Positions 1 to 8,857 of a stretch of 64,000 nt of DNA are shown here, one piece after another; the first letter of the stretch is position 1; each line of letters opens with the position of its first letter. Source of the DNA: Neobacillus drentensis NBRC 102427 (lineage in GTDB: Bacteria; Bacillota; Bacilli; Bacillales; Cytobacillaceae); contig NZ_BCUX01000019.1 of NCBI RefSeq assembly GCF_001591445.1, positions 36,589 to 100,588 of the forward strand, written 5' to 3'. The notes beneath the pieces are model-generated. The model saw only the letters and a program-made list of their open reading frames with translations, was not told the origin of the DNA and did not search any database. A program made the translations under genes and the position numbers.

Positions 1-494
1 AAACAACCATGAGTTTCGTCATGGCTTCCTTCGGAGTTGGATATGCAATCTTTGGTTTCTTAATCCCAACCATTTCAGAGCGTACTGGACGTAAACCAGC
101 TTCTATAGTTTCTGGCTTGTTGTTGATTCTCATCCCATTAGCTATCGTTTTCGTGGATTCCATTCCATTAATGATGCTGCTTTTATTCATTGGTTCGGCT
201 GGCTCAGGTGTTATTGGGATGTCGATGTCAGTTATTCCGGTTGAGTCTGTTCCATTACAATACTCAGGTCTGGCCATCGGTTTAACCATCGGTATTGGTG
301 AGTTAATCGGTGGATTCTTAAATCCGATGGTGAACGGTGCATTAGCAGACATTTATGGTATTCAAACACCATTATTCGTAGCTGCAGGTGCGGCTGTAGT
401 GGCATTAATTTTCTCATTCTTCTTCAAAGAAACAGCACCAGCAAAAGTACAATCAACCAACGGACCAGAAATCAAAAGTAGTGTCCAAATTTAG
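1..494 (+). CDS. MFS transporter, C-terminal half (partial)
   Basis: The frame is open to the left edge, so the gene begins outside the window; about 163 residues remain. They hold the last six or so hydrophobic segments of a major facilitator superfamily permease. An SERTGRKPA stretch matches the cytoplasmic loop signature that follows an odd-numbered helix, and the tail ends FFFKETAPAK before a short polar end. The substrate cannot be read from this half; the style resembles sugar or organic-acid symporters. It is followed after 67 bp by a lipoprotein hydrolase on the same strand. There is no clear terminator between them, so co-transcription is possible. Confidence 0.75.
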   Translation, partial: TTMSFVMASFGVGYAIFGFLIPTISERTGRKPASIVSGLLLILIPLAIVFVDSIPLMMLLLFIGSAGSGVIGMSMSVIPVESVPLQYSGLAIGLTIGIGELIGGFLNPMVNGALADIYGIQTPLFVAAGAAVVALIFSFFFKETAPAKVQSTNGPEIKSSVQI

Positions 495-561
495 TTTTAG
501 TTTGATAAATCTATTGTTTGTTTTCATAAAAGACTTAATTTATCGAAGGAGATTTAAATAA

Positions 562-1563
562 ATGACCCGAAAACTTTTATTCTTTCTTTTATTAATGATT
601 ATGTTAATTAGTGGCTGTGGTACTAGTGAATCAGCTTTAGCTGATAAAAAACCTCAACAAAATAAAAGTGGTGGTTCTAAAACTAGTTCCAGTAATGAAA
701 AACAGTCTCTATTTGAAACAGCCCCTGATGGTTTTCGAGTCGTGACAGTTGGATCAGGTAATCCAAAAACTGAGATTGGCCGCGGAGCACCAAGTACATT
801 AGTTCAATTTAAGGATAAATTTTTCTTAGTTGACAGTGGCGAAAATACAACAAGCACACTATTAAAGATTGGTCTGCCTGCAGAAAGAATTACAAATATG
901 TTGTTTACCCATCAACATGTTGATCATAATGGAGGCTTTTGGACCTTCTTTATTGATGGTTGGCAAGGACCTACAGGAAGGCGTTCCCTTAATTTAATCG
1001 GACCTCAAGTCCAAGAACTTTATGATACTACTGTTAATTTTTTTAAGACAGATTTAGAGTATCGTGCTAGTTTGGGCTGGCCAAAAGATGGACTTTTAAC
1101 AAATGTGAATATTAAAGATTTAACTAAGGATAATTATAAATTTAAACTCGATGGTGTTAAAATTACTTCAATCCCTGTCCCACATACAATTCCAATCTAT
1201 GCCTATCGTTTTGATGCAAAGGGAAAAAGTGTAGTTGTATCAGGTGATTTAACATATACTGATAAATTTGCACCATTTGCAAAGAATGCAGATATTCTAG
1301 TGATCGATGGAATGTTGACTAGTGATTTTTCATTCGTCCCCGAACAAGCACGGGAAAATTTAAAGAAGAGCTTAAAGCAATCTCATGCTACTACAGAAGA
1401 TCTTGCTAAAATGGCGACAGATTCACGAGTGAAAAAAGTTGTCTTAACCCATCTTGGTTTGGGTAAGGAAGATATGGAAAGTATTACAAAAGTATTTTCA
1501 GATGCAGGTTTTAAAGGGGAAATTATAGCCGCGGAGGATGGTCTTGTAATTAATCCAAAATAG
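562..1563 (+). CDS. MBL-fold metallohydrolase lipoprotein
   Basis: A 333-residue secreted lipoprotein. A hydrophobic signal (residues 4-17) ends in the lipobox LISGC, so Cys19 should be lipidated and the enzyme anchored outside the membrane. A Ser/Lys-rich linker follows (about 25-50), then a metallo-beta-lactamase fold with the zinc motif THQHVDH, a later VVSGDLTYTD aspartate and VLTHLG histidine. This pattern fits the arylsulfatase/RNase Z-like subgroup, and the substrate is unknown. GAAGGAG at 545-551 supports the ATG at 562. A strong hairpin follows the stop, so it is last in its unit. Confidence 0.8.
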   Translation: MTRKLLFFLLLMIMLISGCGTSESALADKKPQQNKSGGSKTSSSNEKQSLFETAPDGFRVVTVGSGNPKTEIGRGAPSTLVQFKDKFFLVDSGENTTSTLLKIGLPAERITNMLFTHQHVDHNGGFWTFFIDGWQGPTGRRSLNLIGPQVQELYDTTVNFFKTDLEYRASLGWPKDGLLTNVNIKDLTKDNYKFKLDGVKITSIPVPHTIPIYAYRFDAKGKSVVVSGDLTYTDKFAPFAKNADILVIDGMLTSDFSFVPEQARENLKKSLKQSHATTEDLAKMATDSRVKKVVLTHLGLGKEDMESITKVFSDAGFKGEIIAAEDGLVINPK

Positions 1564-1580
1564 TTTTAGTTTGTAAGTAA

Positions 1581-1627
1581 CAACTTAGCCCGCCTCTTAT
1601 AGAAAGACGCGGGCTAAGTTGTATTAT
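1581..1627. terminator. Strong hairpin terminator between convergent genes
   Basis: A perfect 13-bp stem (CAACTTAGCCCGC at 1581-1593 with its complement at 1609-1621) and a 15-nt loop lie between the lipoprotein gene and the leftward GntR gene. The T-tract after it is weak, so termination efficiency is uncertain. Confidence 0.7.
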
Positions 1628-1690
1628 AGGAAAATTAATCAAATAATTGAATATAAAGTCGGTTAATAATGAATGAGCGATTTTTAATGT

Positions 1691-2437
1691 TTATCGATTG
1701 ACATTGAAGGCGTACTTGTATTCTTCGGCCCTGTGAACAGCTTTTCTCCAGCCAATAAGGAGGTCATTACGTGTGTACATCGTTGTCTCGATTACAAGGA
1801 TCGGATCCCCTGGTGTAACACCCAGGATCTGGGCCTCCTCAAGGCTTGCGCTTGTTGCCCAAATTTGATGTTCACCACGGGACAAGGAGATCCCTAATTC
1901 GCGTTCGAGGAGCAAGAAGACATTCCCAACCTCCTCGAGTTCCCGAGCGTCTGGGTGGAAATCTTCTGGGACTTCAAGGTAGGTCTGCGTCCATACCAGC
2001 GGCTTCTCTTGGAACCAGATCAGACGAGAAATATGCAATACCTCGTTGTTTGGACCTGCGCCTAGTAAGGAACACTGATTCTTCGGGGGCTGGACGCGCG
2101 CGACGTCCAAGACTTGCGAGGTAACCTCCATGCCTTGTTTGCGAAAGTAGTCGACCAGCCCGCCTAATTCAAGACCTGGAGGGCGAACGGGTAACCCATG
2201 AACAGGGAAGGTACCCTTGGCGCGCTCCCGGTACACATATCCCTCATTGGTGAGCTCCTTTAATGCCTGGCGTACAGGTGCCCGACTTACGTGGAAGCGC
2301 TGAACAAGCTCCTGCTCCGTACTGAAGGGTCGATCCGTCGCTACTGAAATCTGGAGCTCCTCAATTAAGATTTGCTTGATTTGTTTATAAATAGGAATCC
2401 CAGAGTTGCGATCAATCGTATGTTTTTTGTCCTGCAT
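1691..2437 (-). CDS. GntR/HutC-family transcriptional regulator, GC-rich
   Basis: 248 residues. The N-terminal winged helix-turn-helix (about 8-80) carries the family pattern IPIYKQIKQ, FSTEQELVQRFHVSRAPVRQAL and GYVYRERAKGTF. A UTRA effector domain (about 95-240) contains LLGAGPNNEVLHISRL and GDPILVIETTMY. HutC-type regulators usually bind a sugar or small acid and repress a neighbouring operon, but no matching catabolic genes lie here. The gene stands out: two sampled 60-bp lines are about 57% G+C while its neighbours are near 35%, which suggests recent transfer from a higher-GC Bacillales relative. AGGAGGACAAAAA precedes the ATG. Confidence 0.85.
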   Translation of the reverse strand: MQDKKHTIDRNSGIPIYKQIKQILIEELQISVATDRPFSTEQELVQRFHVSRAPVRQALKELTNEGYVYRERAKGTFPVHGLPVRPPGLELGGLVDYFRKQGMEVTSQVLDVARVQPPKNQCSLLGAGPNNEVLHISRLIWFQEKPLVWTQTYLEVPEDFHPDARELEEVGNVFLLLERELGISLSRGEHQIWATSASLEEAQILGVTPGDPILVIETTMYTRNDLLIGWRKAVHRAEEYKYAFNVNR

Positions 2438-2650
2438 TTTTTGTCCTCCTTCAATTCAAGAAAGTCGAATACTCTAGATGCATTGTGTGGAGGCTTGTAC
2501 TCGCTTCTGAATTTCCTGTCATTATGAAAACCTACTAACATTTTAAATAAGTTTTCATAATCTTCCTATTGTTATAGTATAAATTGTTATACCAAAGATA
2601 CAAGTTTTTTTCAAAAATTTACTATCTTGAGATATAAGGAGGGAGATTCG

Positions 2651-3628
2651 TTGTTTATAAAAAACAATAGGGAAGTATTTCCTTGTTTAGTTCCGGCTTC
2701 CAATAAATTGAAGAGTTTTAACTTTTTCTTAGTTAAACAGGAGAATTCCTTAACGTTAATTGATGCCGGATTGAACACGGATAGTTGCTGGAATTCCTTA
2801 CAAAAGACCTTAAAGGATCATGATTACGCACTAACAGATATCACAGGAATTTTACTAACGCATCATCATACAGATCATATTGGCTTAGTCAACCGAATTG
2901 TATCCACCCATTCCATTCCTGTTTACGCCCATCCTTATGCCAAACTTGTACTTAATAGAGACAAAGAATATATGAAAATGAGGGTTGAGTTTTTCAGAAA
3001 GCTATACCAAGAGATGGGATGTGGGGAAATTGGTGAGAAACAAGTAGCTGATTTACATAATCCTATTATTCTAGGTGAGAATAAAAAAATCGATAGTGAA
3101 ATCCAAGTAATCGCCAATAACCAGCTTTTGGGCTTCGATATTTTGGATATTCCAGGGCACGCTCCTGATCAGGTCGCCTTTTATCATAAAGAGTGTAAGT
3201 GGCTGTTTGCTGGCGATTTATTAATTGGAAATATACCAAGTATTGCTTTCATTGAACCAGATTATGATGGAACCCGTAATAAATCCGTGGTACAACAAAA
3301 GAAGTCACTAGAGAAATGTTTATTATTAGATGTAGACCACGTTTTTCCAGGTCACGGGATGATCATAGAAAATCCTCATGATTTATTGAAAGAAAGAATA
3401 ATAGAGATTGATGAAAAAGCCAATAAATATATAAACATTATTAAAACAGGAATTTCAACTGCAAGTGGAATTGCCCAAATACGATATAAAGAAAAGTATG
3501 AAAAGCAGTTTTTCAATATTATGTCTGAAATTATTGGCACTCTAGATTATCTTGAATTACAAGGGAAAATTAATAAGGAAATGAAGAAAGGGGTTTGGAG
3601 ATATTATTGCAACAACATTTCTTCTTGA
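2651..3628 (+). CDS. MBL-fold metallo-hydrolase
   Basis: 325 residues, cytoplasmic, with no signal peptide. The metallo-beta-lactamase core shows LLTHHHTDHIG (zinc ligands), a distal IPGHAPDQVAFY histidine, LFAGDLL aspartate and a final VFPGHG histidine, the order seen in glyoxalase II-like and quorum-quenching lactonase-like hydrolases. A helical tail follows (about 240-325). I chose TTG at 2651 because AAGGAGGG at 2636-2643 is 7 nt upstream; a TTG at 2627 would put that ribosome site inside the gene. A TetR-type regulator follows after 66 bp and may control it. Substrate unknown. Confidence 0.75.
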   Translation: MFIKNNREVFPCLVPASNKLKSFNFFLVKQENSLTLIDAGLNTDSCWNSLQKTLKDHDYALTDITGILLTHHHTDHIGLVNRIVSTHSIPVYAHPYAKLVLNRDKEYMKMRVEFFRKLYQEMGCGEIGEKQVADLHNPIILGENKKIDSEIQVIANNQLLGFDILDIPGHAPDQVAFYHKECKWLFAGDLLIGNIPSIAFIEPDYDGTRNKSVVQQKKSLEKCLLLDVDHVFPGHGMIIENPHDLLKERIIEIDEKANKYINIIKTGISTASGIAQIRYKEKYEKQFFNIMSEIIGTLDYLELQGKINKEMKKGVWRYYCNNISS

Positions 3629-3694
3629 AAGATGGAAAACTTTATTGTTATAGTTATTATTAACGATTCGGCATAAAGGAGTTTTTTAACAGAT

Positions 3695-4255
3695 ATGGAT
3701 ACAAAATTACAAATAATCGACATATCGAAATCGCTTTTCCAGCAAAAAGGATATAAGGGTGTAGGAATTACCGAAATTTTAAATGCATGCAATATTTCAA
3801 AAGGTTCTTTTTATCATCATTTTCCAAATGGAAAAGAAGAATTATTAATTACTTGCCTTCAGTCAATAAATGAAACCATTACTACGAGTATTGAATTTTT
3901 TTTCAACCATTATCCAACTACTCAAGAAGCCACACATGCCATGATAGATAAATTAGTAGCTGACTTTGAACGAGAGGGTACCATTGCTGCTGCTACATTT
4001 ACCAGCATCGTTAGCGAAATGGGTTCTCTAAGTGACCCAGCCCGAAATGTCTGTTTGGACCTTTACTCTAAAATGCAAAGGATTTATTCGACTAAGTTAG
4101 TAGCAGAGGGGTTTCCCCAAGAAACTGCTCATTCAATTGCTCTCATGATGACAGCTTCTCTTGAAGGTGGAATAATGCTTTGTTTAACCCAAAGTTCAAG
4201 CGATCCACTAAAAATTATTTCTAATGTCATACCCAATCTATTTAAGAAGTATTGA
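3695..4255 (+). CDS. TetR-family regulator, LmrA/YxaF type
   Basis: 186 residues. The N-terminal helix-turn-helix (about 5-50) has the family signature GYKGVGITEILNACNISKGS followed by FYHHF. The C-terminal half resembles the LmrA/YxaF ligand-binding domain. These proteins repress drug-efflux or detoxification genes until a ligand binds. A possible target is the preceding metallo-hydrolase, although the order (hydrolase then regulator) only suggests this. AAAGGAG lies upstream of the ATG, and a terminator follows directly. Confidence 0.8.
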   Translation: MDTKLQIIDISKSLFQQKGYKGVGITEILNACNISKGSFYHHFPNGKEELLITCLQSINETITTSIEFFFNHYPTTQEATHAMIDKLVADFEREGTIAAATFTSIVSEMGSLSDPARNVCLDLYSKMQRIYSTKLVAEGFPQETAHSIALMMTASLEGGIMLCLTQSSSDPLKIISNVIPNLFKKY

Positions 4256-4285
4256 AAAAAATGTAAACGATCTTGAATAAGTATT

Positions 4286-4313
4286 CAAACCGCTTACATT
4301 GGCGGTTTTTTTT
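4286..4313 (+). terminator. Rho-independent terminator
   Basis: A short stem (AACCGC / GCGGTT) with an 8-nt loop is followed by eight T residues, directly after the TetR-type gene. Confidence 0.8.
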
Positions 4314-4362
4314 ACCACTTCATTTGCTTTTCGTATTCTAGTTTAATTAGGGTTGGAACTGA

Positions 4363-4971
4363 TTAAAAAAGGGAAGAGCAAATATATATAGCTGTGCCCC
4401 ACATGACGATAGCTGAAACTTTATTTAATACAGTTAGATAAATTCCCGATTTATCTATTTTTCCTAGTAATCTACCGGTTATCCCCAATCCTGCAAACCA
4501 TATCCACGAAACTAGTATACAGGCAACAGCAAAGGCTACTTTCTCCGAGCCTATATATTTAACGGAACTTGTTCCGATTACCCCAACGGTATCCAAAATG
4601 GCATGTGGGTTTAGTAAAGACACGGATATTGCAAAAGATATTTGTTTTTTGGGTGAAAAAGATAATCCTGCTTCCTGTACATTTTGGGGTTTTGCCTTCC
4701 ATACAACAAAACCCATGTAGAGTAAAAATAAACTACCAATCACATAAAGTAGTGTTTTTATCCAATAGGAATCAAGTACAATTACCGACACTCCGATGAC
4801 AGATATTGAAATAAGCAAAGTATCACAAATGGCTGCGGTAATAATGACTGGCAGAGCTCTCACGAATTTGGGTTGACTTGCCCCTTGATTAAACACAAAA
4901 ACATTTTGGACTCCTAACGGCAGGATTAAGCCGAAAGCTAAGATCATTCCGTGTATCATTGCTGCTAACAT
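4363..4971 (-). CDS. LysE/ArgO-family amino-acid exporter
   Basis: About 203 residues with six hydrophobic segments. The N-terminal LPLGVQNVFVFNQG signature and the central SLLNPHAILDTVGVIG motif are diagnostic of the LysE/ArgO family, which exports basic amino acids such as lysine or arginine across the membrane. An upstream in-frame ATG at 5031 would add 20 polar residues. I prefer the ATG at 4971 because AGGGGGAG sits 6 nt before it and the protein then starts at the first membrane helix. The gene is monocistronic and convergent with the TetR-type gene. Confidence 0.85.
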   Translation of the reverse strand: MLAAMIHGMILAFGLILPLGVQNVFVFNQGASQPKFVRALPVIITAAICDTLLISISVIGVSVIVLDSYWIKTLLYVIGSLFLLYMGFVVWKAKPQNVQEAGLSFSPKKQISFAISVSLLNPHAILDTVGVIGTSSVKYIGSEKVAFAVACILVSWIWFAGLGITGRLLGKIDKSGIYLTVLNKVSAIVMWGTAIYICSSLF

Positions 4972-5174
4972 GTTTCTCCCCCTGATATGTAATAACTGAA
5001 TTGTATATAAAATTTTTACATTTGTCTCCACCTAAACATTTATTATTTTGATGGGGGGGGTTAAATGGATAGAGGACAAACGAAGCATAATAACAAAATT
5101 TGCTTAACCTATTGAAAGATAAAAATGCTATTATGATAGATATATAGGAAATGACTAATCCTAAGGAGAACTAG

Positions 5175-6464
5175 ATGAAAAATAATGTTCTGTTTGACAC
5201 AAATATGATAGATCGTAAGGCATTGCCATATTATTATGATTATGGGAAAGTTGTTTCTTCACTTCAGGAAAAGCTTATGGATGAAGTGGGCATCGACTTT
5301 CATATGAACTCAGATGAAGATACTTCAAATGAGATTTGGGACATCCTTGAGGAAGATTTGAAAGAGGAGTCTCTGGAAGTTCAATTGATTTGTCATATTT
5401 ATAAAGAAGGGGAGACAAAGACCATCTCCTCTAACCATACCGATAAAGCGATGGAGCTCATCGTTAAACCACGGATTACGAACAGTCTTTTTTACTATTC
5501 TAATTATCAGGTTGCGCTGGCAAGATTGGTTATTTTTCAAAGTGATGGAGAAATGACGCGTGACTTTATCTTTGCCAAAAATGATGCTTGCTTAGTTGAA
5601 TTTCTGAAATATGTTCTCAAAAGAAAAAGAGATTATATTAAAAACTATGTGACTGTTTTTACGGATACAGAAGATGGCGTAGAAACAGAGATTGATAGTA
5701 TTACAACGTTGGTTAGAAGAGAAGATGTATTTTTAGAGGATTCTTTAAAAAGGGAAATCTACCGCTCGATTGATGAATTCTTTTTGGAAAGCGGCCAGTT
5801 TTTCAAAACGTATGATATACCATACAAACGGGGGATTCTCCTTTACGGAAAACCTGGTAATGGAAAAACTACACTTGTGAAATCGATTGCTAGCAGTATT
5901 AATGCTCCAGTCGCTTATTGGCAGATTACAGAATTTACATCGAGCTATACGATTAAAGAGGTCTTTACGTCTGTTTTAAAATTGACCCCATTGGTACTTG
6001 TCATTGAAGATATAGATTCCATGCCGGCAAGCGTCAGGTCCGTACTCCTAAATATTTTAGACGGTGCCACTTCGAAGGAAGGGATCTTCATCATTGGGAC
6101 GACAAATTATCCTGAAAAGATTGATCCTGCCCTAATGAACCGCTCTGGCAGGTTTGACCGAGCTTATGAGATTCATGTACCGACGAAGGAACTTCGTTAT
6201 CAGTATTTAATAAATAAAAAAATTGCTCGAATTCTTTCAGACGAAGAGATTCAGCAAGTCGTTGATTCAACAAAAGATTTCTCCTATGCGCAGCTCAATG
6301 AATTGTATACATCAATTGCCCTTGAATGGCATTATGAGCAGCAAGTGGATGTGAAGAAACTCTGTGCGGACCTAAAATCACTCCAGCACAAACAACAAAA
6401 GCAAGAATGGGACCAAGCGCTTTCTGCTGCATCTATTGGGTTTTCTGGGTTTGAAGAAGACTAA
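5175..6464 (+). CDS. AAA ATPase, YjoB-like
   Basis: 429 residues. The N-terminal ~200 residues are a charged substrate or adaptor region without a familiar domain. The C-terminal AAA module has Walker A GKPGNGKTT (225-233), Walker B LVLVIEDID (273-281), sensor-1 IIGTTN (307-311) and arginine fingers in NRSGRFDR (near 323-329). Length and layout match B. subtilis YjoB, a Bcs1/FtsH-like AAA protein with proposed chaperone activity that in that species belongs to the sigma-W envelope-stress regulon. I could not find a convincing sigma-W promoter here. AAGGAG precedes the ATG. Confidence 0.75.
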   Translation: MKNNVLFDTNMIDRKALPYYYDYGKVVSSLQEKLMDEVGIDFHMNSDEDTSNEIWDILEEDLKEESLEVQLICHIYKEGETKTISSNHTDKAMELIVKPRITNSLFYYSNYQVALARLVIFQSDGEMTRDFIFAKNDACLVEFLKYVLKRKRDYIKNYVTVFTDTEDGVETEIDSITTLVRREDVFLEDSLKREIYRSIDEFFLESGQFFKTYDIPYKRGILLYGKPGNGKTTLVKSIASSINAPVAYWQITEFTSSYTIKEVFTSVLKLTPLVLVIEDIDSMPASVRSVLLNILDGATSKEGIFIIGTTNYPEKIDPALMNRSGRFDRAYEIHVPTKELRYQYLINKKIARILSDEEIQQVVDSTKDFSYAQLNELYTSIALEWHYEQQVDVKKLCADLKSLQHKQQKQEWDQALSAASIGFSGFEED

Positions 6465-6495
6465 TTTTTTATTAGAGTATTAGGCTATAACTTTT

Positions 6496-6527
6496 TACCA
6501 CAGTCCGAGGTACTGTGGTATTTTTTT
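6496..6527 (+). terminator. Rho-independent terminator
   Basis: A 9-bp stem (TACCACAGT / ACTGTGGTA), a 7-nt loop and seven T residues end the AAA ATPase transcript. Confidence 0.9.
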
Positions 6528-6538
6528 CGTTAAGGAAA

Positions 6539-6668
6539 GCAACTTATAGGAAGTGAATGGTGCTCGTGAAGGGAGAAAAATCAGTTCCACGGTAACCAGT
6601 GAAAGCGACTAATGCCCGTGCAGGGTGAAAAATCGGTGCAACGGTAACTAGTGGAGGAGACTAATGCA
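6539..6668. repeat. 52-bp tandem repeat array, copy 1
   Basis: Three units begin at 6539 (degenerate), 6591 and 6643, exactly 52 bp apart. Shared landmarks are GGTAAC, ACTAATGCCCGT and TGAAAAATC. CGGTAACCAGT and ACTAATGCCCG can pair across a 7-nt loop. The same family occurs at 24522 and 49338. This copy fills part of the 414-bp space between the convergent AAA ATPase and phaC genes; the rest of that space shows nothing else I can name. Confidence 0.85.
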
Positions 6669-6878
6669 AAATAATTAGCGCATTTCAGAGAAGTTTTTAT
6701 CCTGTTACCACTTGCTTATTATCTGAAAATTAAATATAATTAACTTTACCACTACTAACAACTTGTTTTCCTCGTAAAAGTGTGAACTTCTAGAAATAAC
6801 AAAAATGAGTGCCCCAAATGTTTCGGGACACTCCACTGATGTAAAAGAAATACCTCACTGATTAGACTTTCTCTTTGA

Positions 6879-7967
6879 TTAGTTGGATCGTTTTACTAAC
6901 CATTCTGCAATGGTTGGATACGTAATTTTTGTTGCTTGACTGCCATAAGTAATGGAAGTATGACCAACAGGTAAAACTTTAAATTCCTTATCCTCACTTG
7001 AGATCGCATTCATCAATGCCTCCACTTGATGGGGTGGGGCAATGAGGTCATTTTTCCCAGCTAAATTGAGCACATTGGCCGTGATATTTTCTAGTTTGAC
7101 CTTTTGTCCGCGAATAACCATTTCGCCGTTGATCAGTTTGTTCTTTTGATAAAAATCTCTAATCCACTGACGGTAGGCCTCACCAGGGAATAAGATTCCG
7201 TCGTTTAACCATTTTTGCAGTAGTTTAAAGCTCTTGATGAAATTCTCATTGTCAGCACGCTCAACAAGGCTAATAAATGGTCCAAAATTGGTTCCCATTG
7301 GATTAATCATTTTGTTTCCATAGTCAATCATTTCCGGTGGAATACAACCAAGGGTATCTACTACTTTATCAATATCAAAATATCGTTCATCAAGCATCTC
7401 GCCATATGTGCTGCTATTTTCAAAATCAAACGGACTTGTCATAAAGATAAGATTCCGAATAGGTAATTCAGGGTGCAAAGCCGCAAACATTGATGTAATC
7501 GTCCCGCCCATGCAGTAACCAAGAATCGATACTTCATCTGCATTAGATTTACGCAAAACTTTACGGACAGCACGTGGAATATAGTCCATAACATAATCAT
7601 CAAGTTTCATATTTCTATCTTCGTAACCTGGTGTACCCCAGTCAAGAAGATAGACATCAAAACCTCGTCCAACCAAGAACTCTATTAAACTGCCACCCTT
7701 TGTTAAATCTAAAATATAGGGTTTATTAATCAAAGCATAAACAAAAAGAAGTGGAACTTTATGTTTTTTTGGATGATCAGAAATATACCGATAAAGCTTC
7801 GTTTTATTTCTAGTCCAAACAACTTCTTTCGGTGTAGGGGCTACTTCCGGTTCGGCATCTGTCGTTAATACTTGAGTTGCGCGTTGTACACGCTGATACA
7901 TGTCTTTATACTCTTGAGGGGTATAATCAAGTATCGTATTCAATTCTTTTGGTATAAGAACGCTAAT
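6879..7967 (-). CDS. phaC: Class IV polyhydroxyalkanoate synthase, PhaC subunit
   Basis: Polymerises (R)-3-hydroxyacyl-CoA into PHA granules, working with PhaR. The alpha/beta-hydrolase fold carries the lipase-like box GYCMGG with the catalytic Cys, plus the conserved LINKPYILDLT, DVYLLDWGTPG and EAYRQWIRDFYQ blocks. The late PVGHTS histidine completes the triad. About 362 residues from the start proposed here, the usual class IV length. The first canonical start in frame (TTG, 7943) has no ribosome site and clips the N-terminus. AAGGAG with 9-nt spacing points to ATT at 7967, which also restores the family's N-terminal length. Last gene of the phaR-phaB-phaC unit. Confidence 0.92.
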   Translation of the reverse strand: MSVLIPKELNTILDYTPQEYKDMYQRVQRATQVLTTDAEPEVAPTPKEVVWTRNKTKLYRYISDHPKKHKVPLLFVYALINKPYILDLTKGGSLIEFLVGRGFDVYLLDWGTPGYEDRNMKLDDYVMDYIPRAVRKVLRKSNADEVSILGYCMGGTITSMFAALHPELPIRNLIFMTSPFDFENSSTYGEMLDERYFDIDKVVDTLGCIPPEMIDYGNKMINPMGTNFGPFISLVERADNENFIKSFKLLQKWLNDGILFPGEAYRQWIRDFYQKNKLINGEMVIRGQKVKLENITANVLNLAGKNDLIAPPHQVEALMNAISSEDKEFKVLPVGHTSITYGSQATKITYPTIAEWLVKRSN

Positions 7968-8035
7968 GACAGTTCACTCCTTACTTAAATTATTTACTCT
8001 AATAATATATAGAGAAGTTTGTACCTTCATGACAA

Positions 8036-8779
8036 TTACATGTAAAGTCCACCGTTAATATTTAATTGCTGACCAGTAATATAGTCGCCATCTTTACATA
8101 AGAAAACTACTCCACGAGCGATTTCTTCTGGTTTACCTAAGCGTTTTTGTGGTACTTTTTCAACGATTCCTGCAAGAACTTTTTCAGGAATAGCTTGAAC
8201 CATTTCAGTTCCAATAAATCCAGGGCAAATCGCATTAACGGTAACCTTGCTTCTTGCAAGTTCAAGAGCCAATGATTTAGTGTAGCCAATTAGACCTGCT
8301 TTTGCTGCAGCATAGTTGGTTTGACCAAATCCGCCTGCTTGCCCGATGATTGATGAAATGTTAATAATGCGGCCAGCTTCTGAATCCATAAGGTAAGGGA
8401 GGGCGGCTGATGTATTGTTGTAAACACTGTTTAGATTAACATCGATAACCTTTCTCCAATCTTCTTCATTTAACTTTTTGAACGTGCTATCTCTTGTAAT
8501 TCCTGCATTATTAATAAGGATATCTAATTTGCCATAATGATTGATTGTTTCTTGTACTAGGTAGGTTGCTTCATTACTTTCAGAGACGTCTGCTTGAACT
8601 GCATAAGCTTCTCCGCCAAATTCATTGATTTCTGCGACTACTCTATCTGCTAGTTCTTTGCGGACATTATAGTTAATGACAACTTTCGCGCCATTTTTAG
8701 CTAGTTCCAATGCAATCGCTGCTCCAATACCTCTGCTGCCACCTGTTACTATTGCAACTTTATCTTTTAATCCTGTCAT
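8036..8779 (-). CDS. phaB: Acetoacetyl-CoA reductase (SDR)
   Basis: 247 residues, the classic short-chain dehydrogenase size. The cofactor motif TGGSRGIG lies near residue 12, NNAG near 90, the catalytic Ser in NISSIIGQAG, and Tyr/Lys in NYAAAKAG. In PHA synthesis it reduces acetoacetyl-CoA to (R)-3-hydroxybutyryl-CoA with NADPH. FabG (3-oxoacyl-ACP reductase) has the same fold; the position between phaR and phaC decides for PhaB. GGGAGTGG precedes the ATG. Confidence 0.9.
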   Translation of the reverse strand: MTGLKDKVAIVTGGSRGIGAAIALELAKNGAKVVINYNVRKELADRVVAEINEFGGEAYAVQADVSESNEATYLVQETINHYGKLDILINNAGITRDSTFKKLNEEDWRKVIDVNLNSVYNNTSAALPYLMDSEAGRIINISSIIGQAGGFGQTNYAAAKAGLIGYTKSLALELARSKVTVNAICPGFIGTEMVQAIPEKVLAGIVEKVPQKRLGKPEEIARGVVFLCKDGDYITGQQLNINGGLYM

Positions 8780-8857
8780 GTGTTTTCCACTCCCGATTGT
8801 GTAGTTGTTAGTTTACTAAATTACTAAGTTTTACTTTTGCAAGTATGTAACGTAATT

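Noticed and set aside
5052..5059. Run of eight G residues upstream of the AAA ATPase as a phase-variation tract
   Set aside because: It is over 100 bp from the start codon, outside any evident promoter spacer, and may be a sequencing artefact.
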